This document shows positions 1 through 9,485 of a stretch of 64,000 bases of DNA, in pieces. Source of the DNA: Mesorhizobium_L sp035547755 (lineage in GTDB: Bacteria > Pseudomonadota > Alphaproteobacteria > Rhizobiales > Rhizobiaceae); contig DASZUG010000099.1 in the NCBI GenBank assembly GCA_035547755.1, positions 40,422 to 104,421 on the forward strand, read 5' to 3'. Position numbers and translations under genes: made by a program. The notes beneath the pieces were generated by a model. It searched no databases. It was not told where the DNA came from and saw only the letters and a program-made list of their open reading frames with translations. The stretch's first letter is position 1; each line of letters opens with the position of its first letter.

Positions 1-81
1 AAGCGGAGCGGCCCATCTGCGCCTGCGGGCTGCTTCGCTGTCGACCGCCGCATCAACGAGAACGTGTCGAGAATCGTCTGA
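1..81 (+). CDS. possible 3' end of a gene entering from the left
   Basis: Frame 1 is open from the window edge to a TGA at 79-81 and ends in the residues NENVSRIV. It would converge on the glycosyltransferase gene with one base between the stops. At 26 codons the frame could be open by chance, since the other two forward frames are also open here. I do not recognise the product. Confidence 0.25.
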   Translation, partial: KRSGPSAPAGCFAVDRRINENVSRIV

Positions 82-82
82 T

Positions 83-925
83 TCAGACAACATCGGAGAC
101 GGCTTCATCTTCCGTGCATATGTGCTTCCAGTAGGACTGCCCCTGGAGGACATATTTCTCGATCCCGCGCCTGTCCCTCCATTCCCGCCCCGTGTCCACG
201 ATATAATAGTCCGGCGCTTCACCGACCATGATATTGTGAAAAGCGGAGACGTGAGATTCCAGCGCCATGTTGATCTGGCTGAAAAATTGCTTTTCCGGAT
301 CGTAATTCAGGTCAAGCAGATCGGCCGCCTTCCGGAGGAATGAGCCGCGAAAAAAGCTCGGACAAGTGAGGAAGGCCGGCACCTTTCGTTTGAGAGGCGT
401 CGGCAAACCCAGGAAAGTGCGTCGCTGCCTATGATAGCAGGCAGTTCCCCTTCTCTTGACGTCCCATGCCTTTGTCGCGTGGTTGAAGCAGACCTGCGCG
501 AGCGATGCGTCTTTCCCGAAAGCATCGATGATATCGGCCGGCACGGGGCGCAGGAGGAGCCAATCGTCTTCAAGGTGGAGCACTGTTTCCGCCGTCGTCG
601 CACTCCAGTTTCTTTTTATCGCAGCGGTAAACCCAGGGGTTTGGGGGAGATGAATGATCGCATCCTTCCGATAGGAGCGAATGAGATCGATACAGGCTTC
701 TTCATCGTCCAAGGTTCCGAAAACCGGATCGATATTGATGATGAATCGGCTGATTTCGAAATTCGAGAGCAGATTCTTATGGAAGGAACCGAGTGTCGCC
801 CCCAACAGATCCGGTCTCCTTCCCGCCGTGATACAAACATCTATCGCGCTCGATTTCCCGAATACGGAACCGTGACCGACCTGCGCAACAGGAGGATGTC
901 TTGCGGGAAGCAGAATCTGGTTCAT
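83..925 (-). CDS. glycosyltransferase-like protein (GT-A type)
   Basis: A 280-residue protein that looks like a nucleotide-sugar transferase. Residues 26-48 (AIDVCITAGRRPDLL and following) resemble the first strand and helix of GT-A enzymes, and LHLEDDW at 116-122 fits the acidic metal-binding DxD region. No membrane segment is obvious. The ATG at 925 has no clear Shine-Dalgarno sequence, so the start is uncertain. It is the last gene of a leftward series (phosphatase, PHP hydrolase, glycosyltransferase) but lies 323 bp beyond the PHP gene, so co-transcription is not certain. Sugar donor and acceptor are unknown; a role in surface polysaccharide is a guess from the fold only. Confidence 0.6.
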   Translation of the reverse strand: MNQILLPARHPPVAQVGHGSVFGKSSAIDVCITAGRRPDLLGATLGSFHKNLLSNFEISRFIINIDPVFGTLDDEEACIDLIRSYRKDAIIHLPQTPGFTAAIKRNWSATTAETVLHLEDDWLLLRPVPADIIDAFGKDASLAQVCFNHATKAWDVKRRGTACYHRQRRTFLGLPTPLKRKVPAFLTCPSFFRGSFLRKAADLLDLNYDPEKQFFSQINMALESHVSAFHNIMVGEAPDYYIVDTGREWRDRRGIEKYVLQGQSYWKHICTEDEAVSDVV

Positions 926-1248
926 GGGGTGGCGGTCAATTTGGCGAGAGGGACGCGCCGGCGCTCGCCGGATGGCCCGTCGCGGTTCAGCAAAGAGGGA
1001 ATGACGCTATCGAGAGCGGGGTTTCGGGACGTGAACGGTCGCGAACGCCACAATCCGCCAAGGCAGGGCGGTGTTCCTATATGCTTCTTTCATTCCGCCT
1101 TTATGGGGAGGTAAGTTTGCCCGTCGCTCTCCGGCAGGATAAATTTTCGTAAACTATGGAAGAGGCGCCGGGCGACAAAGGCACGTTAGCGGCGCATGCC
1201 GGTTTTGGGTGGACCCTCTGCGCGGGCTCCGTCATCCTGTTCAGCATC
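926..1248. other. 323-bp gap without a recognisable gene
   Basis: This stretch lies between the PHP gene and the glycosyltransferase gene, both leftward. Open frames across it are antisense shadows with arginine-rich translations. I see no convincing terminator, repeat or RNA gene. Confidence 0.5.
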
Positions 1249-2445
1249 TCAAAAGAGATAAATGGGATTGGAGAATATCCAGGTCATTTTACGGCCGAAG
1301 CCCCAGAAAGTCGGCATTTCGACGACAACTTCCACCCGATAGGATCCGGGCAAGCTGCTCTGGAATTCAAAGGAGCGGGGAGGGCCTGTGATGATCTTCT
1401 TGCCGTCCCGGTAAACTTCTATGTGCAGTTTCCGTCGGCTCTCGACGACTGGCAGGGTCACTTTGAAAAAAGTCTCTTCGCCTGCTTTCAGCACGCCACC
1501 CATCGTGGCCGTTATGCCGGCCTGCTCGGCCGAAAACACGAATCCCCTGGCATCTCCCAAAACATCGACGGCCATGAAGAGGCAGCCCGACCGGATCGCC
1601 GAGAAAACCATTTCGCGGTCGGTTTGAAAATCTCCCGAAGGCCCGCGCGGGCAGATCAGGTGATTGAGCGCGAAGGGCATGAGATCCTTCGCTTTCGGGA
1701 ATTTGAACCGCTTTTTGAATATTCTGAGGTTCTGATGAATGTCCGATGCGAAGATGCCGACGAACGGCCTCTGTGCCGAAACGGCGTCCCACAAGCCGAT
1801 GGCCGAGCGCGGGCGATGGTAAAGTGCAAGGAATGCGTAGAGTCTATTTACCGGAAAGGACAGGGCAGCCATGATCTTGCACGACAACGATGCATCGTAG
1901 ATCTGGTCCGCGAAGTCGATGACCTCGATCCCGCTCATTCTGGGGTCGATCAGACCCTTCCACGGCCAATGCGAGTTGCGCGCATGCGCCATGATCACGA
2001 ACCCGCCTTGCCCGGCGATTTGGGAGAGAAAAGCGTCGGTTGGATCGGCGCGTGCGGTTTTATGGCCGGTGATGGCCAGTCCCAGCAAATAGCCTTCCTG
2101 TCGGGTGCTCTCGACGCCGGTCATCACCAGCGTCTTTCCATAAATCCCTTCCTTGCCGTCTTCGATTGCGTCGGTGTTGTTGTGATCGGTGACGATCATG
2201 AAGTCGAGTTCGTGTTCGCCGGCGACTTCGGCGAGTTCTTCGTAACTGCCTTGAGCATCGCCTGAATATTCGGAATGGAGATGAATCAGGCCGACAAGCT
2301 CGTTGGCGCCCGACAGGTTGTCTTTTTTGCTCTGCTTGTTCTCGATTATTCCCCGCACTTTCAATGAGTAGATACGGGCGTCGAACGCGGCAACGCAAAG
2401 CGCGACAAGAAGATAAATGTGCCGCCATACATCGTGGAAGGCCAT
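1249..2445 (-). CDS. PHP-domain metal-dependent hydrolase, membrane-anchored
   Basis: A 398-residue protein of the PHP (polymerase and histidinol phosphatase) superfamily, which uses a cluster of metal ions to cut phosphoesters. HLHSEYSGD (55-63), TDHNNTD (86-92), the Glu in GVEST near 112 and a later MAHARNSHW match the metal-ligand motifs of the CehA/McbA-like group. A hydrophobic stretch at about 9-27 suggests an N-terminal anchor or signal. The ATG at 2445 follows a GGGGAC Shine-Dalgarno-like sequence. The phosphatase gene is 40 bp upstream on the same strand, so the two are probably one transcript. The substrate cannot be read from the sequence. Confidence 0.8.
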   Translation of the reverse strand: MAFHDVWRHIYLLVALCVAAFDARIYSLKVRGIIENKQSKKDNLSGANELVGLIHLHSEYSGDAQGSYEELAEVAGEHELDFMIVTDHNNTDAIEDGKEGIYGKTLVMTGVESTRQEGYLLGLAITGHKTARADPTDAFLSQIAGQGGFVIMAHARNSHWPWKGLIDPRMSGIEVIDFADQIYDASLSCKIMAALSFPVNRLYAFLALYHRPRSAIGLWDAVSAQRPFVGIFASDIHQNLRIFKKRFKFPKAKDLMPFALNHLICPRGPSGDFQTDREMVFSAIRSGCLFMAVDVLGDARGFVFSAEQAGITATMGGVLKAGEETFFKVTLPVVESRRKLHIEVYRDGKKIITGPPRSFEFQSSLPGSYRVEVVVEMPTFWGFGRKMTWIFSNPIYLF

Positions 2446-2485
2446 GTAAGGTCCCCGGACTCGCCCCTTGCCGTGAATGGATGAA

Positions 2486-3058
2486 TTATGAATCCTTGAA
2501 GCCGAATATTGGCTCCAGACGTTCCCAGCTCTCGTTCATGGCGTAAGCCGGGGACAGATATGGAATGCCGAAATGCCCGTAACGGATCGACAATTGACTT
2601 TCCGCCGCGCGCTCGCCTTCATGAGCGACCTCACTGACGTAGAGCGCGGAAGCCAAACCGCTTCGGTCCGCCCCGCCTTCACAATGGACGAGGATCGGCT
2701 TTTGCGCGGCGCGCATGATCGCGATCAGTTTTTCGGCGCGATCAGGACTGAGGAGATGTCGGGCGGACATCCGGAAGTCGATATGGGTTATGCCCATTTG
2801 CTTCGTTACGGTCAGTTCATCGCGATACCATCCAGCTTTGGGATTGGGACCGCGAAGATTGATGATAGTCTGGATTCCATAGTCGCGGACATATTCGCGG
2901 ATCTCGCGCGGGTCAGGTTGAGCCGAGCGATAAAGTTGGTGAGCTATCACGACATGAAAGTTTCCGGTGAGGCGTAACGCGACGAAATAGACGGAGGCCA
3001 GCACGATGAAGAGAAGCGCGATCCTTACGATGCGCTTCGGACGAAAGGCTGAAATCAT
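2486..3058 (-). CDS. membrane-anchored dual-specificity protein phosphatase
   Basis: I place the start at the ATG at 3058 (190 residues, MISAFRPKRI). The longer open frame would run through the divergent regulator's promoter and start codon. Residues 10-30 form one membrane helix. The rest is a small tyrosine/dual-specificity phosphatase domain: AQPDP near 46-50, INLRG near 66-70 and the phosphate loop HCEGGADRS at 125-133 with catalytic Cys126 and Arg132. The domain should face one side of the inner membrane; which side is not clear. It heads the leftward series with the PHP gene and is divergent from the response regulator at 3221. Confidence 0.78.
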   Translation of the reverse strand: MISAFRPKRIVRIALLFIVLASVYFVALRLTGNFHVVIAHQLYRSAQPDPREIREYVRDYGIQTIINLRGPNPKAGWYRDELTVTKQMGITHIDFRMSARHLLSPDRAEKLIAIMRAAQKPILVHCEGGADRSGLASALYVSEVAHEGERAAESQLSIRYGHFGIPYLSPAYAMNESWERLEPIFGFKDS

Positions 3059-3134
3059 GTCTTTTCTTGCCGCGCCGCCGATATTGTTCGGGGCGGAATA
3101 TGGAAGAGCACTTATGCCGCCAAATGACCGTCTG

Positions 3135-3150
3135 CTTACAATTTTGTAAG
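3135..3150. promoter_or_regulatory. palindrome in the divergent promoter region
   Basis: CTTACAA and TTGTAAG form perfect 7-bp arms around two T residues. The site lies 71 bp before the response regulator ATG and 77 bp before the phosphatase ATG. Many OmpR-family regulators bind paired TGTAA/TTACA half-sites, so autoregulation and control of the phosphatase operon is a reasonable inference. Confidence 0.45.
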
Positions 3151-3220
3151 ATGGCGCTTCCTTTTGCGATTTACTTCGAAGCGGGCGGCGCGATATCCCT
3201 CGCATCTTTGGAGCGATCAA

Positions 3221-3898
3221 ATGCGGATACTTTTGCTGGAAGACGACGCGAAACTTGCCGCCTTCATTGCAAAGGGGTTGAAGGAAGCCGGCCATATTTT
3301 GCAATCCGTTTCGAACGGGCATGACGCGCTGTTCATCGCGACCAAGGAAAGTTTCGACCTGCTTATCGCGGACCGGATGGTTCCGGGGCTGGACGGGCTT
3401 TCCGCGATCAAGGCCATCAGGGCCGCCGGCGTAAAGATCCCGATCATCATCCTCACGGCAATAGGCGGTGTCGATGACCGCGTCGAAGGACTGGAAGCGG
3501 GAGCGGATGACTATCTGGTGAAGCCTTTCGCCTTCTCGGAACTACTGGCGCGGGTCAATGCACTGTCGCGACGGCCGCCGCTGAAAGCGGAAAAGACGTT
3601 ATTGACGGTGGCCGATCTCCAACTGGATCTCATTCGACGCCGCGTAACGCGCCAGGGGCGATCAATCGAGTTGCAACCGCGTGAGTTCGTCCTTCTGGAA
3701 GTATTGATGCGGAATGAAGGACGGGTCGTCACGAGGACGATGCTTCTCGAGCAAGTCTGGGACCTGCACTTTGATCCACAGACGAGCGTCGTCGAGACGC
3801 ATGTCAGCAGGCTGCGAGCGAAGATCGACAAGCCATTCGGGAAACCGTTGCTGCATACCGTCCGGAATATCGGCTATAGCCTCTATCCGCCGGAATAG
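3221..3898 (+). CDS. OmpR/PhoB-family response regulator, orphan
   Basis: A 225-residue regulator beginning MRILLLEDDAKL; the in-frame ATG 19 codons upstream gives an unlikely tail and I reject it. The receiver has the acidic pocket E7-D8-D9, the phosphate acceptor D51 (LLIADRM, where many relatives have DxMLP), Thr79 and Lys101 in LVKPF. After about residue 125 comes a winged-helix effector domain ending VETHVSRLRAKIDKPF...IGYSLYPPE. No histidine kinase gene is adjacent: ligD converges from downstream and the phosphatase diverges upstream. It is therefore an orphan regulator in this window, likely linked to the divergent phosphatase-PHP genes through the palindrome at 3135-3150. Confidence 0.9.
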   Translation: MRILLLEDDAKLAAFIAKGLKEAGHILQSVSNGHDALFIATKESFDLLIADRMVPGLDGLSAIKAIRAAGVKIPIIILTAIGGVDDRVEGLEAGADDYLVKPFAFSELLARVNALSRRPPLKAEKTLLTVADLQLDLIRRRVTRQGRSIELQPREFVLLEVLMRNEGRVVTRTMLLEQVWDLHFDPQTSVVETHVSRLRAKIDKPFGKPLLHTVRNIGYSLYPPE

Positions 3899-3966
3899 GA
3901 TCGAGCCAAAACAGGACGGTGTTCGAGCGTCTGTGATGCATCCGCGCACCGATGGCCGTCGCCCGG

Positions 3967-6486
3967 TCAGCGCAGCAAGAACCCTTTGTTGAAGAAATCC
4001 TGCCAGCTGTCGAGTTTCTCGACTTTTTTGCGTGCGGTGGGCTCTCCGATCCGGAATGCGCCCGGCGCGGTCTTCATCACCATGTCCCATTCGATCGGCA
4101 TCGACACCGTTCCGTCAGGTTTGCCGCGGCTGGAATAGGCCACGACCGTCGTCGCGCCACGGCCGTTCCTGAGATAGTCGATGAAGATGCGGCCCTTGCG
4201 GGCGGCTTTCGACAGCGTCGCGGTGTAGCGGTCGGGCTCCGCCTGTTCCATGGCGCGCGCGAAATCATGGGCGAAGCCCTTCACCCTGTCCCAGTCTGCA
4301 TTGGGCTTCAGCGGTACAGCGACGTGGAAACCCTTGCCGCCCGAGGTTTTCACGAAGGTCGGCATGCCGAGCTCCTCGAGCCGCTCGCGAACGGCGAGCG
4401 TCGCCTTCTGCACGTCCGCGACGGCAAGCCCTTCATCGGGATCGAGATCGAAGATGACTTGGTCGGGCGTCTCCAAGGCGTCGATCGTCGAACCCCATAT
4501 GTGAACCTCGATGACGCCCAATTGAACAAGCGCGGCCAGCCCGTCGAAATCCTTGATATAGAGCAGTTCCTCACCGTTCTTGGGGTCGCGCATTCTGCCG
4601 ATCGCCTGATGCGTGCCCGGCGAGGCGTGCTTCTGGAAGAAACGCTGGCCGCCCACGCCATCGGGCGCACGCACCAGCGCCAGCGGGCGGTTGATGACGA
4701 ACTTTTCCATCAGCGGCCAGACGGAAGCGTAATAATCGAGCAGGTCCTGCTTGCTGATCCTGGCCTTGGGCCACAACAGCTTGTCGGGATGGCTGAGAGT
4801 CACGCCCGCTTCCACCTTCGATGGGGAAGACTTTTTAGCAGGCGTCTTCGCATTTGCCGAATCGGCTTCCCTTTTCGGCGCCTTGTCCTCCGGCAATTCG
4901 GCGACGACTTCCTCGGCCGCCTTGTCCTCGCGCAGGCCCTGGAAGGAGGCATGGCGCAGGATGCGGTCAGAGGTCCAGTCGCGGAACTCGATCTCCGCAA
5001 CGAGTTCTGGCTTGACCCAGACAACGCCTTTCTCGCGCGCCGCCGCCCCGGAAACCGGCGCCGCCTTTTGCTTCAGGCGATCGAGCTTCTTCTGGAGATC
5101 GGGAGCAGTCGTCGCCGAAAAGCCGGTGCCGACATGGCCGGCGGACTTCAACTCACCGTTCTCGTTGTAAGCGACGACAATGTTGCGCAGGCTGCGGCCG
5201 CTCTTGTCGGAAGGCACATAGCCGGCGATGACGAATTCCTGGCGATGGGTACATTTGGACTTGATCCAGTCATGTCCGCGGCCGCTGTGATAGGGCGCGT
5301 CGGCGCGCTTGGAAACAACGCCTTCCAACCCCAGCCGGCAGGTATGTTCGAGCATGACATTGCCGGGCTCGACGAAATGCTCGCTGTAACGAACAGGCGA
5401 ATTCTCGCCGAGCGGGGCCAGAAGGTCGCGCAGGCGCTCCTTGCGGTCCATCAGCGGTTCGCCCGTCAGATCCGCGCCATCGAGAAACAGGAGATCGAAG
5501 ACGAAATAGACGAGATTTTGCGTTCGCTTTTCGGATAGGGCTTCCTGCAGCGCGGAGAAGGAACTCGAACCATTCTCCGCCAGCACGACGATCTCCCCGT
5601 CGAGCATGGCGTTCTGGCAATCGAGTTGTTCGAGCGCCGCGGGGATCGCAGTGCCGAAACGCTCCGTCCAGTCCAGCCCCTTGCGGGTAAGGAAGGTGGT
5701 TTCACCGCCGTCGATGCGCGCCTCGGTGCGATAGCCGTCGAACTTCACCTCGTGCAGCCAGCCGTCGCCGGCAGGCGGCGTGCGCTGGAGCGTCGCTAGG
5801 CAGGGCGGGATGAAATCCGGAATTTTATGCGCTTTACCGGGAGCGGCTTTTTTCCGTGTGGCGGGTTTCTTCGATCGAGGCTTGGAATGCCAGACCTCGC
5901 CATCCGCCTGCTCGCCGATTTCGTCGATCGTGAGGCCCGATTTTACCGATTGCGGTGCTTCCTCCAGAATATCGCCGCGCGAGCGCGCGAACTCGTCCTT
6001 GGACTTGATCAGGAGCCAATTATCGCGCTTTTCTCCCGGCCTTGGCTTCAGCCGGACCAGATGCCAGCGGCCGTTCAGCTTGTTGCCCTTGAGCTCGAAG
6101 TCGATATGCCCTTTTTTCATCCCGGCGATCGGATCGCCTTCCGGGATCCATTCGCCATTGTCCCAGACGAGGACGGAGCCGCCGCCATATTCGCCCTTCG
6201 GGATGGTGCCTTCGAAATCGCCATAGTCGATCGGGTGGTCCTCGACATGCACGGCGAGCCGCTTTTCGGACGGGTCGAGGCTCGGGCCGCGCGTCACCGC
6301 CCAACTCCAGAGCACGCCATTGTGCTCCAGCCGGAAATCATAGTGCAGCCTTGTCGCCGCGTGTTTCTGGATGACGTAGAGGCCGCCCGTTTTCTTGGTG
6401 GCCGCGCGGCCGCGGGAAGACTTTCCGGAAGGCTCGCGCGTCTTCTTGAAGTCCCGCTTGCTGCGATATTGTTCGAGGCTGGGCAT
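3967..6486 (-). CDS. ligD: ATP-dependent DNA ligase D (phosphoesterase-ligase-polymerase)
   Basis: The 839-residue multifunctional enzyme of bacterial non-homologous end joining. Domains in order: 3'-phosphoesterase at about 35-165 (HYDFRLEHNGVLWSWAV), ATP-dependent ligase at about 225-530 with the nucleotidyl lysine in EVKFDGYR (Lys248), and an AEP-type primase/polymerase domain from about 555 to the end with the FDLDPDE metal site. Full length, with the domain order common in rhizobia. A low-complexity Lys/Pro/Ser linker separates the ligase and polymerase parts. It starts 5 bp after the ku stop codon, so ku and ligD are co-transcribed. It trims, fills and seals broken ends held by Ku. Confidence 0.95.
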   Translation of the reverse strand: MPSLEQYRSKRDFKKTREPSGKSSRGRAATKKTGGLYVIQKHAATRLHYDFRLEHNGVLWSWAVTRGPSLDPSEKRLAVHVEDHPIDYGDFEGTIPKGEYGGGSVLVWDNGEWIPEGDPIAGMKKGHIDFELKGNKLNGRWHLVRLKPRPGEKRDNWLLIKSKDEFARSRGDILEEAPQSVKSGLTIDEIGEQADGEVWHSKPRSKKPATRKKAAPGKAHKIPDFIPPCLATLQRTPPAGDGWLHEVKFDGYRTEARIDGGETTFLTRKGLDWTERFGTAIPAALEQLDCQNAMLDGEIVVLAENGSSSFSALQEALSEKRTQNLVYFVFDLLFLDGADLTGEPLMDRKERLRDLLAPLGENSPVRYSEHFVEPGNVMLEHTCRLGLEGVVSKRADAPYHSGRGHDWIKSKCTHRQEFVIAGYVPSDKSGRSLRNIVVAYNENGELKSAGHVGTGFSATTAPDLQKKLDRLKQKAAPVSGAAAREKGVVWVKPELVAEIEFRDWTSDRILRHASFQGLREDKAAEEVVAELPEDKAPKREADSANAKTPAKKSSPSKVEAGVTLSHPDKLLWPKARISKQDLLDYYASVWPLMEKFVINRPLALVRAPDGVGGQRFFQKHASPGTHQAIGRMRDPKNGEELLYIKDFDGLAALVQLGVIEVHIWGSTIDALETPDQVIFDLDPDEGLAVADVQKATLAVRERLEELGMPTFVKTSGGKGFHVAVPLKPNADWDRVKGFAHDFARAMEQAEPDRYTATLSKAARKGRIFIDYLRNGRGATTVVAYSSRGKPDGTVSMPIEWDMVMKTAPGAFRIGEPTARKKVEKLDSWQDFFNKGFLLR

Positions 6487-6491
6487 GGCGC

Positions 6492-7412
6492 TCAGGCGGA
6501 TTTGCGTTTTTTACCGGAAGGTGATTTGCGCGAAGACGAGGAGGACCTCGGCGAGGTCTTCTTACTCGCCGACTTCGTGGAGGACGATTTGGCGCGGGAA
6601 GCGGGCTTTTGCGGCTTGTTGTCAGACTCCTGCTTTTCCGAAGCGAGGCTCTTCTTCAGGGCATCGAAGAGATTGACGACGTTCGAAGGCGTTTCCGCCG
6701 GCTTGGCGATATCCGCCTTCTTTCCCTTCCGTCTCTTGGTGATCATGTCGAGCAACGCCTCTTCATAGCGATCGTCGAAGGTCGAGGGATCGAATTTCAT
6801 TGTCTTGCGGTCGACGATGCCCTCGGCCATCTCGATCATATCGGGATCGACGCTGGTTTTTCCGAGACCTTCGAAGATCTCATTCTCTCCCCGCACCGTC
6901 TTGTCATAGCGCAAGGTCGTGAGCAGCATTCCCTTTTCATATGGTTCGATCAGGGCGGGATGTTCGCGGCGATAGAGCACGATCCGTGTCAGACCGGCCA
7001 TTTTCCTTTCGGCCATTGCATCCCGGATCACCGCGAAAGCTTCCTCGGAAACGTCGTCCGCCGGCGTCACATAATAAGGCGTGTCAAGATAGAGGGCAGG
7101 GACGTCCTTTTTCGAAACGAAGCCGTCCAGATCGAGCGTGTGGGAGGATTCGATCTGCACGGCATCGATCTCGTCTTCCTCGAACAGCAGGAACTCGTCG
7201 CTGCCGGTTTCGTGACCCCGCACTTGGTCGTCTTCCGCAACCGGCTTGCCGCTGGTCGAGTCGATATATTGCCGCTTCACGGTGTTGCCGGTCTTCTGGT
7301 TGAGGATGCGGAAGCGGACTTTCTCGCTCTCTGTCGTGGCGCCGGTCAGTTCGACAGCGCAGGTCACAAGGGAAAGCTTCAGGTAGCCTCTCCATGCGGG
7401 GCGTGGAGCCAT
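6492..7412 (-). CDS. ku: Ku DNA end-binding protein
   Basis: A 306-residue homodimeric Ku, which rings onto DNA double-strand ends and recruits LigD. The core starts MAPRPAWRGYLKLSLVTCAVEL and continues through the conserved RQYIDSTSGKPV and EPYEKGMLLTTLRY regions. After about residue 250 comes a Ser/Lys/Arg-rich tail, typical of longer bacterial Ku proteins and thought to help bind DNA. The ATG at 7412 shares one base with the TGA of the small gene upstream (TGATG), and ligD follows 5 bp after its stop. This gives a three-gene operon, small ORF-ku-ligD. Confidence 0.95.
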   Translation of the reverse strand: MAPRPAWRGYLKLSLVTCAVELTGATTESEKVRFRILNQKTGNTVKRQYIDSTSGKPVAEDDQVRGHETGSDEFLLFEEDEIDAVQIESSHTLDLDGFVSKKDVPALYLDTPYYVTPADDVSEEAFAVIRDAMAERKMAGLTRIVLYRREHPALIEPYEKGMLLTTLRYDKTVRGENEIFEGLGKTSVDPDMIEMAEGIVDRKTMKFDPSTFDDRYEEALLDMITKRRKGKKADIAKPAETPSNVVNLFDALKKSLASEKQESDNKPQKPASRAKSSSTKSASKKTSPRSSSSSRKSPSGKKRKSA

Positions 7413-7642
7413 CAGGAACTCCGTGTTGCATGGGGGTAGGGGCGTTCCCAGGGATAGGCGAAGTCTTCCGCCAGTTCGATGTCTTCTCTTGTCGCGACGG
7501 AGAGGGGGTTGGAGAGCATGATTCTCGCATTTTCCGGGGTGATCGCGCCGGCGTTCACAGCACTTTCGAACGCTTCGCGCGCTTCTCTTTCCGCGCGCAG
7601 GAGAGCCGAAAGCGCGCAGATCAGTCTGTCCCTATGATCCAT
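7412..7642 (-). CDS. small acidic protein of unknown function, first gene of the ku-ligD operon
   Basis: A 76-residue ORF beginning MDHRDRLICALSALLRAERE. It looks helical and charged, with no Cys motif, signal peptide or membrane helix, and I do not recognise a family. The stop codon overlaps the ku start by one base, which suggests translational coupling. The reading frame has normal codon use for the region. Its position in front of ku makes a link to end joining possible, but nothing in the sequence proves it. Confidence 0.6.
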   Translation of the reverse strand: MDHRDRLICALSALLRAEREAREAFESAVNAGAITPENARIMLSNPLSVATREDIELAEDFAYPWERPYPHATRSS

Positions 7643-7797
7643 TCATTTTACCCTGATGTGGTCGGTCTCAGCCGCAAAGAGCGGCAACTTGACAGAACGT
7701 CACGGGAGGAGGGAGGTTCCAGAGACAAAACGGCTTTTTATCTTTGTAGCGCAATTCCGCCCTGCGCGATTGTGACACGTCGCGTTTTGGCCAAGGT

Positions 7798-7829
7798 TTG
7801 ACTTGCGCCGCGAAGCAGGCTGCGCTAAC
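7798..7829 (+). promoter_or_regulatory. weak candidate promoter for the nuo operon
   Basis: TTGACT at 7798-7803 looks like a rhizobial -35 element (TTGAC). The best -10-like sequence downstream, GCTAAC at 7824-7829, is 20 bases away, longer than usual. The site lies 108 bp before nuoA. The rest of the 295-bp gap from 7643 holds nothing I recognise. Confidence 0.25.
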
Positions 7830-7937
7830 CGTCGCCGCATTGCAACACAGGCATTGCCGTACCCACCATGCCGCTCGGATTTGCGGCACGCGCGGTTCTC
7901 CCCGGACCAAGGCGCGGCAGGCAACGGAAAGTCAGAG

Positions 7938-8875
<938 letters not shown>

Positions 8876-8882
8876 GGACAAA

Positions 8883-9485
8883 ATGAGCGAAGCGCTGCAA
8901 GCCCTTTCGGAAAGCCTGGGCAGGAAACTCGGCAATGGCATCGACAAGGCCGTGCTCGCCTATGGCGAACTGACCGTGACGGTGCCGAAGAACATGATCG
9001 TCGAAGTCGTGATGCTGCTGCGCGACGATCCGGAATATCAGTTCATCTCGATCATCGATATTTCCGGCGCCGATTATCCTTATCGCGAGGAGCGTTTCGA
9101 CGTCGTCTATCACCTCCTGTCGCCGAGGAAGAACCTGCGCATCCGCGTCAAGGTGACGACGAGCGAGAATGAGCCCGTGCCGTCCGTCACCGGCGTCTAT
9201 CCTGGCGCGCTGTGGTACGAGCGCGAGGTGTACGACCTTTATGGCGTGCTCTTCACCGGCCATCCGGATCTGCGCCGCATCCTCACCGATTACGGCTTTG
9301 AAGGTTATCCGCTCAGGAAGGATTTTCCGCTGACCGGCTTCGTCGAGGTCCGCTACGACGACGAGGTGAAACGCGTCGTCTACGAACCGGTGGAGCTTCG
9401 GCAGGAATTCCGCAATTTCGACTTCCTCTCGCCCTGGGAAGGCACGGATTACGTGCTGCCGGGCGATGAAAAGGCGAAACAGTGA
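8883..9485 (+). CDS. nuoC: NADH-quinone oxidoreductase subunit C
   Basis: A 200-residue subunit of the peripheral arm. The 30-kDa-subunit signature is present near 100-145 (WYEREVYDLYGVLFTGHPDLRR, then GYPLRKDFPLTG). The protein ends normally after DYVLPGDEKAKQ. Its TGA at 9483-9485 lies inside the first heptamer of the cassette that follows, so the insertion abuts the coding sequence without cutting it. nuoD, normally the next gene, is 469 bp away. Confidence 0.97.
   Translation: MSEALQALSESLGRKLGNGIDKAVLAYGELTVTVPKNMIVEVVMLLRDDPEYQFISIIDISGADYPYREERFDVVYHLLSPRKNLRIRVKVTTSENEPVPSVTGVYPGALWYEREVYDLYGVLFTGHPDLRRILTDYGFEGYPLRKDFPLTGFVEVRYDDEVKRVVYEPVELRQEFRNFDFLSPWEGTDYVLPGDEKAKQ

Noticed and set aside
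3952..5538. 528-codon frame antisense to ligD
   Set aside because: Low-complexity shadow; ligD domains are intact on the other strand.
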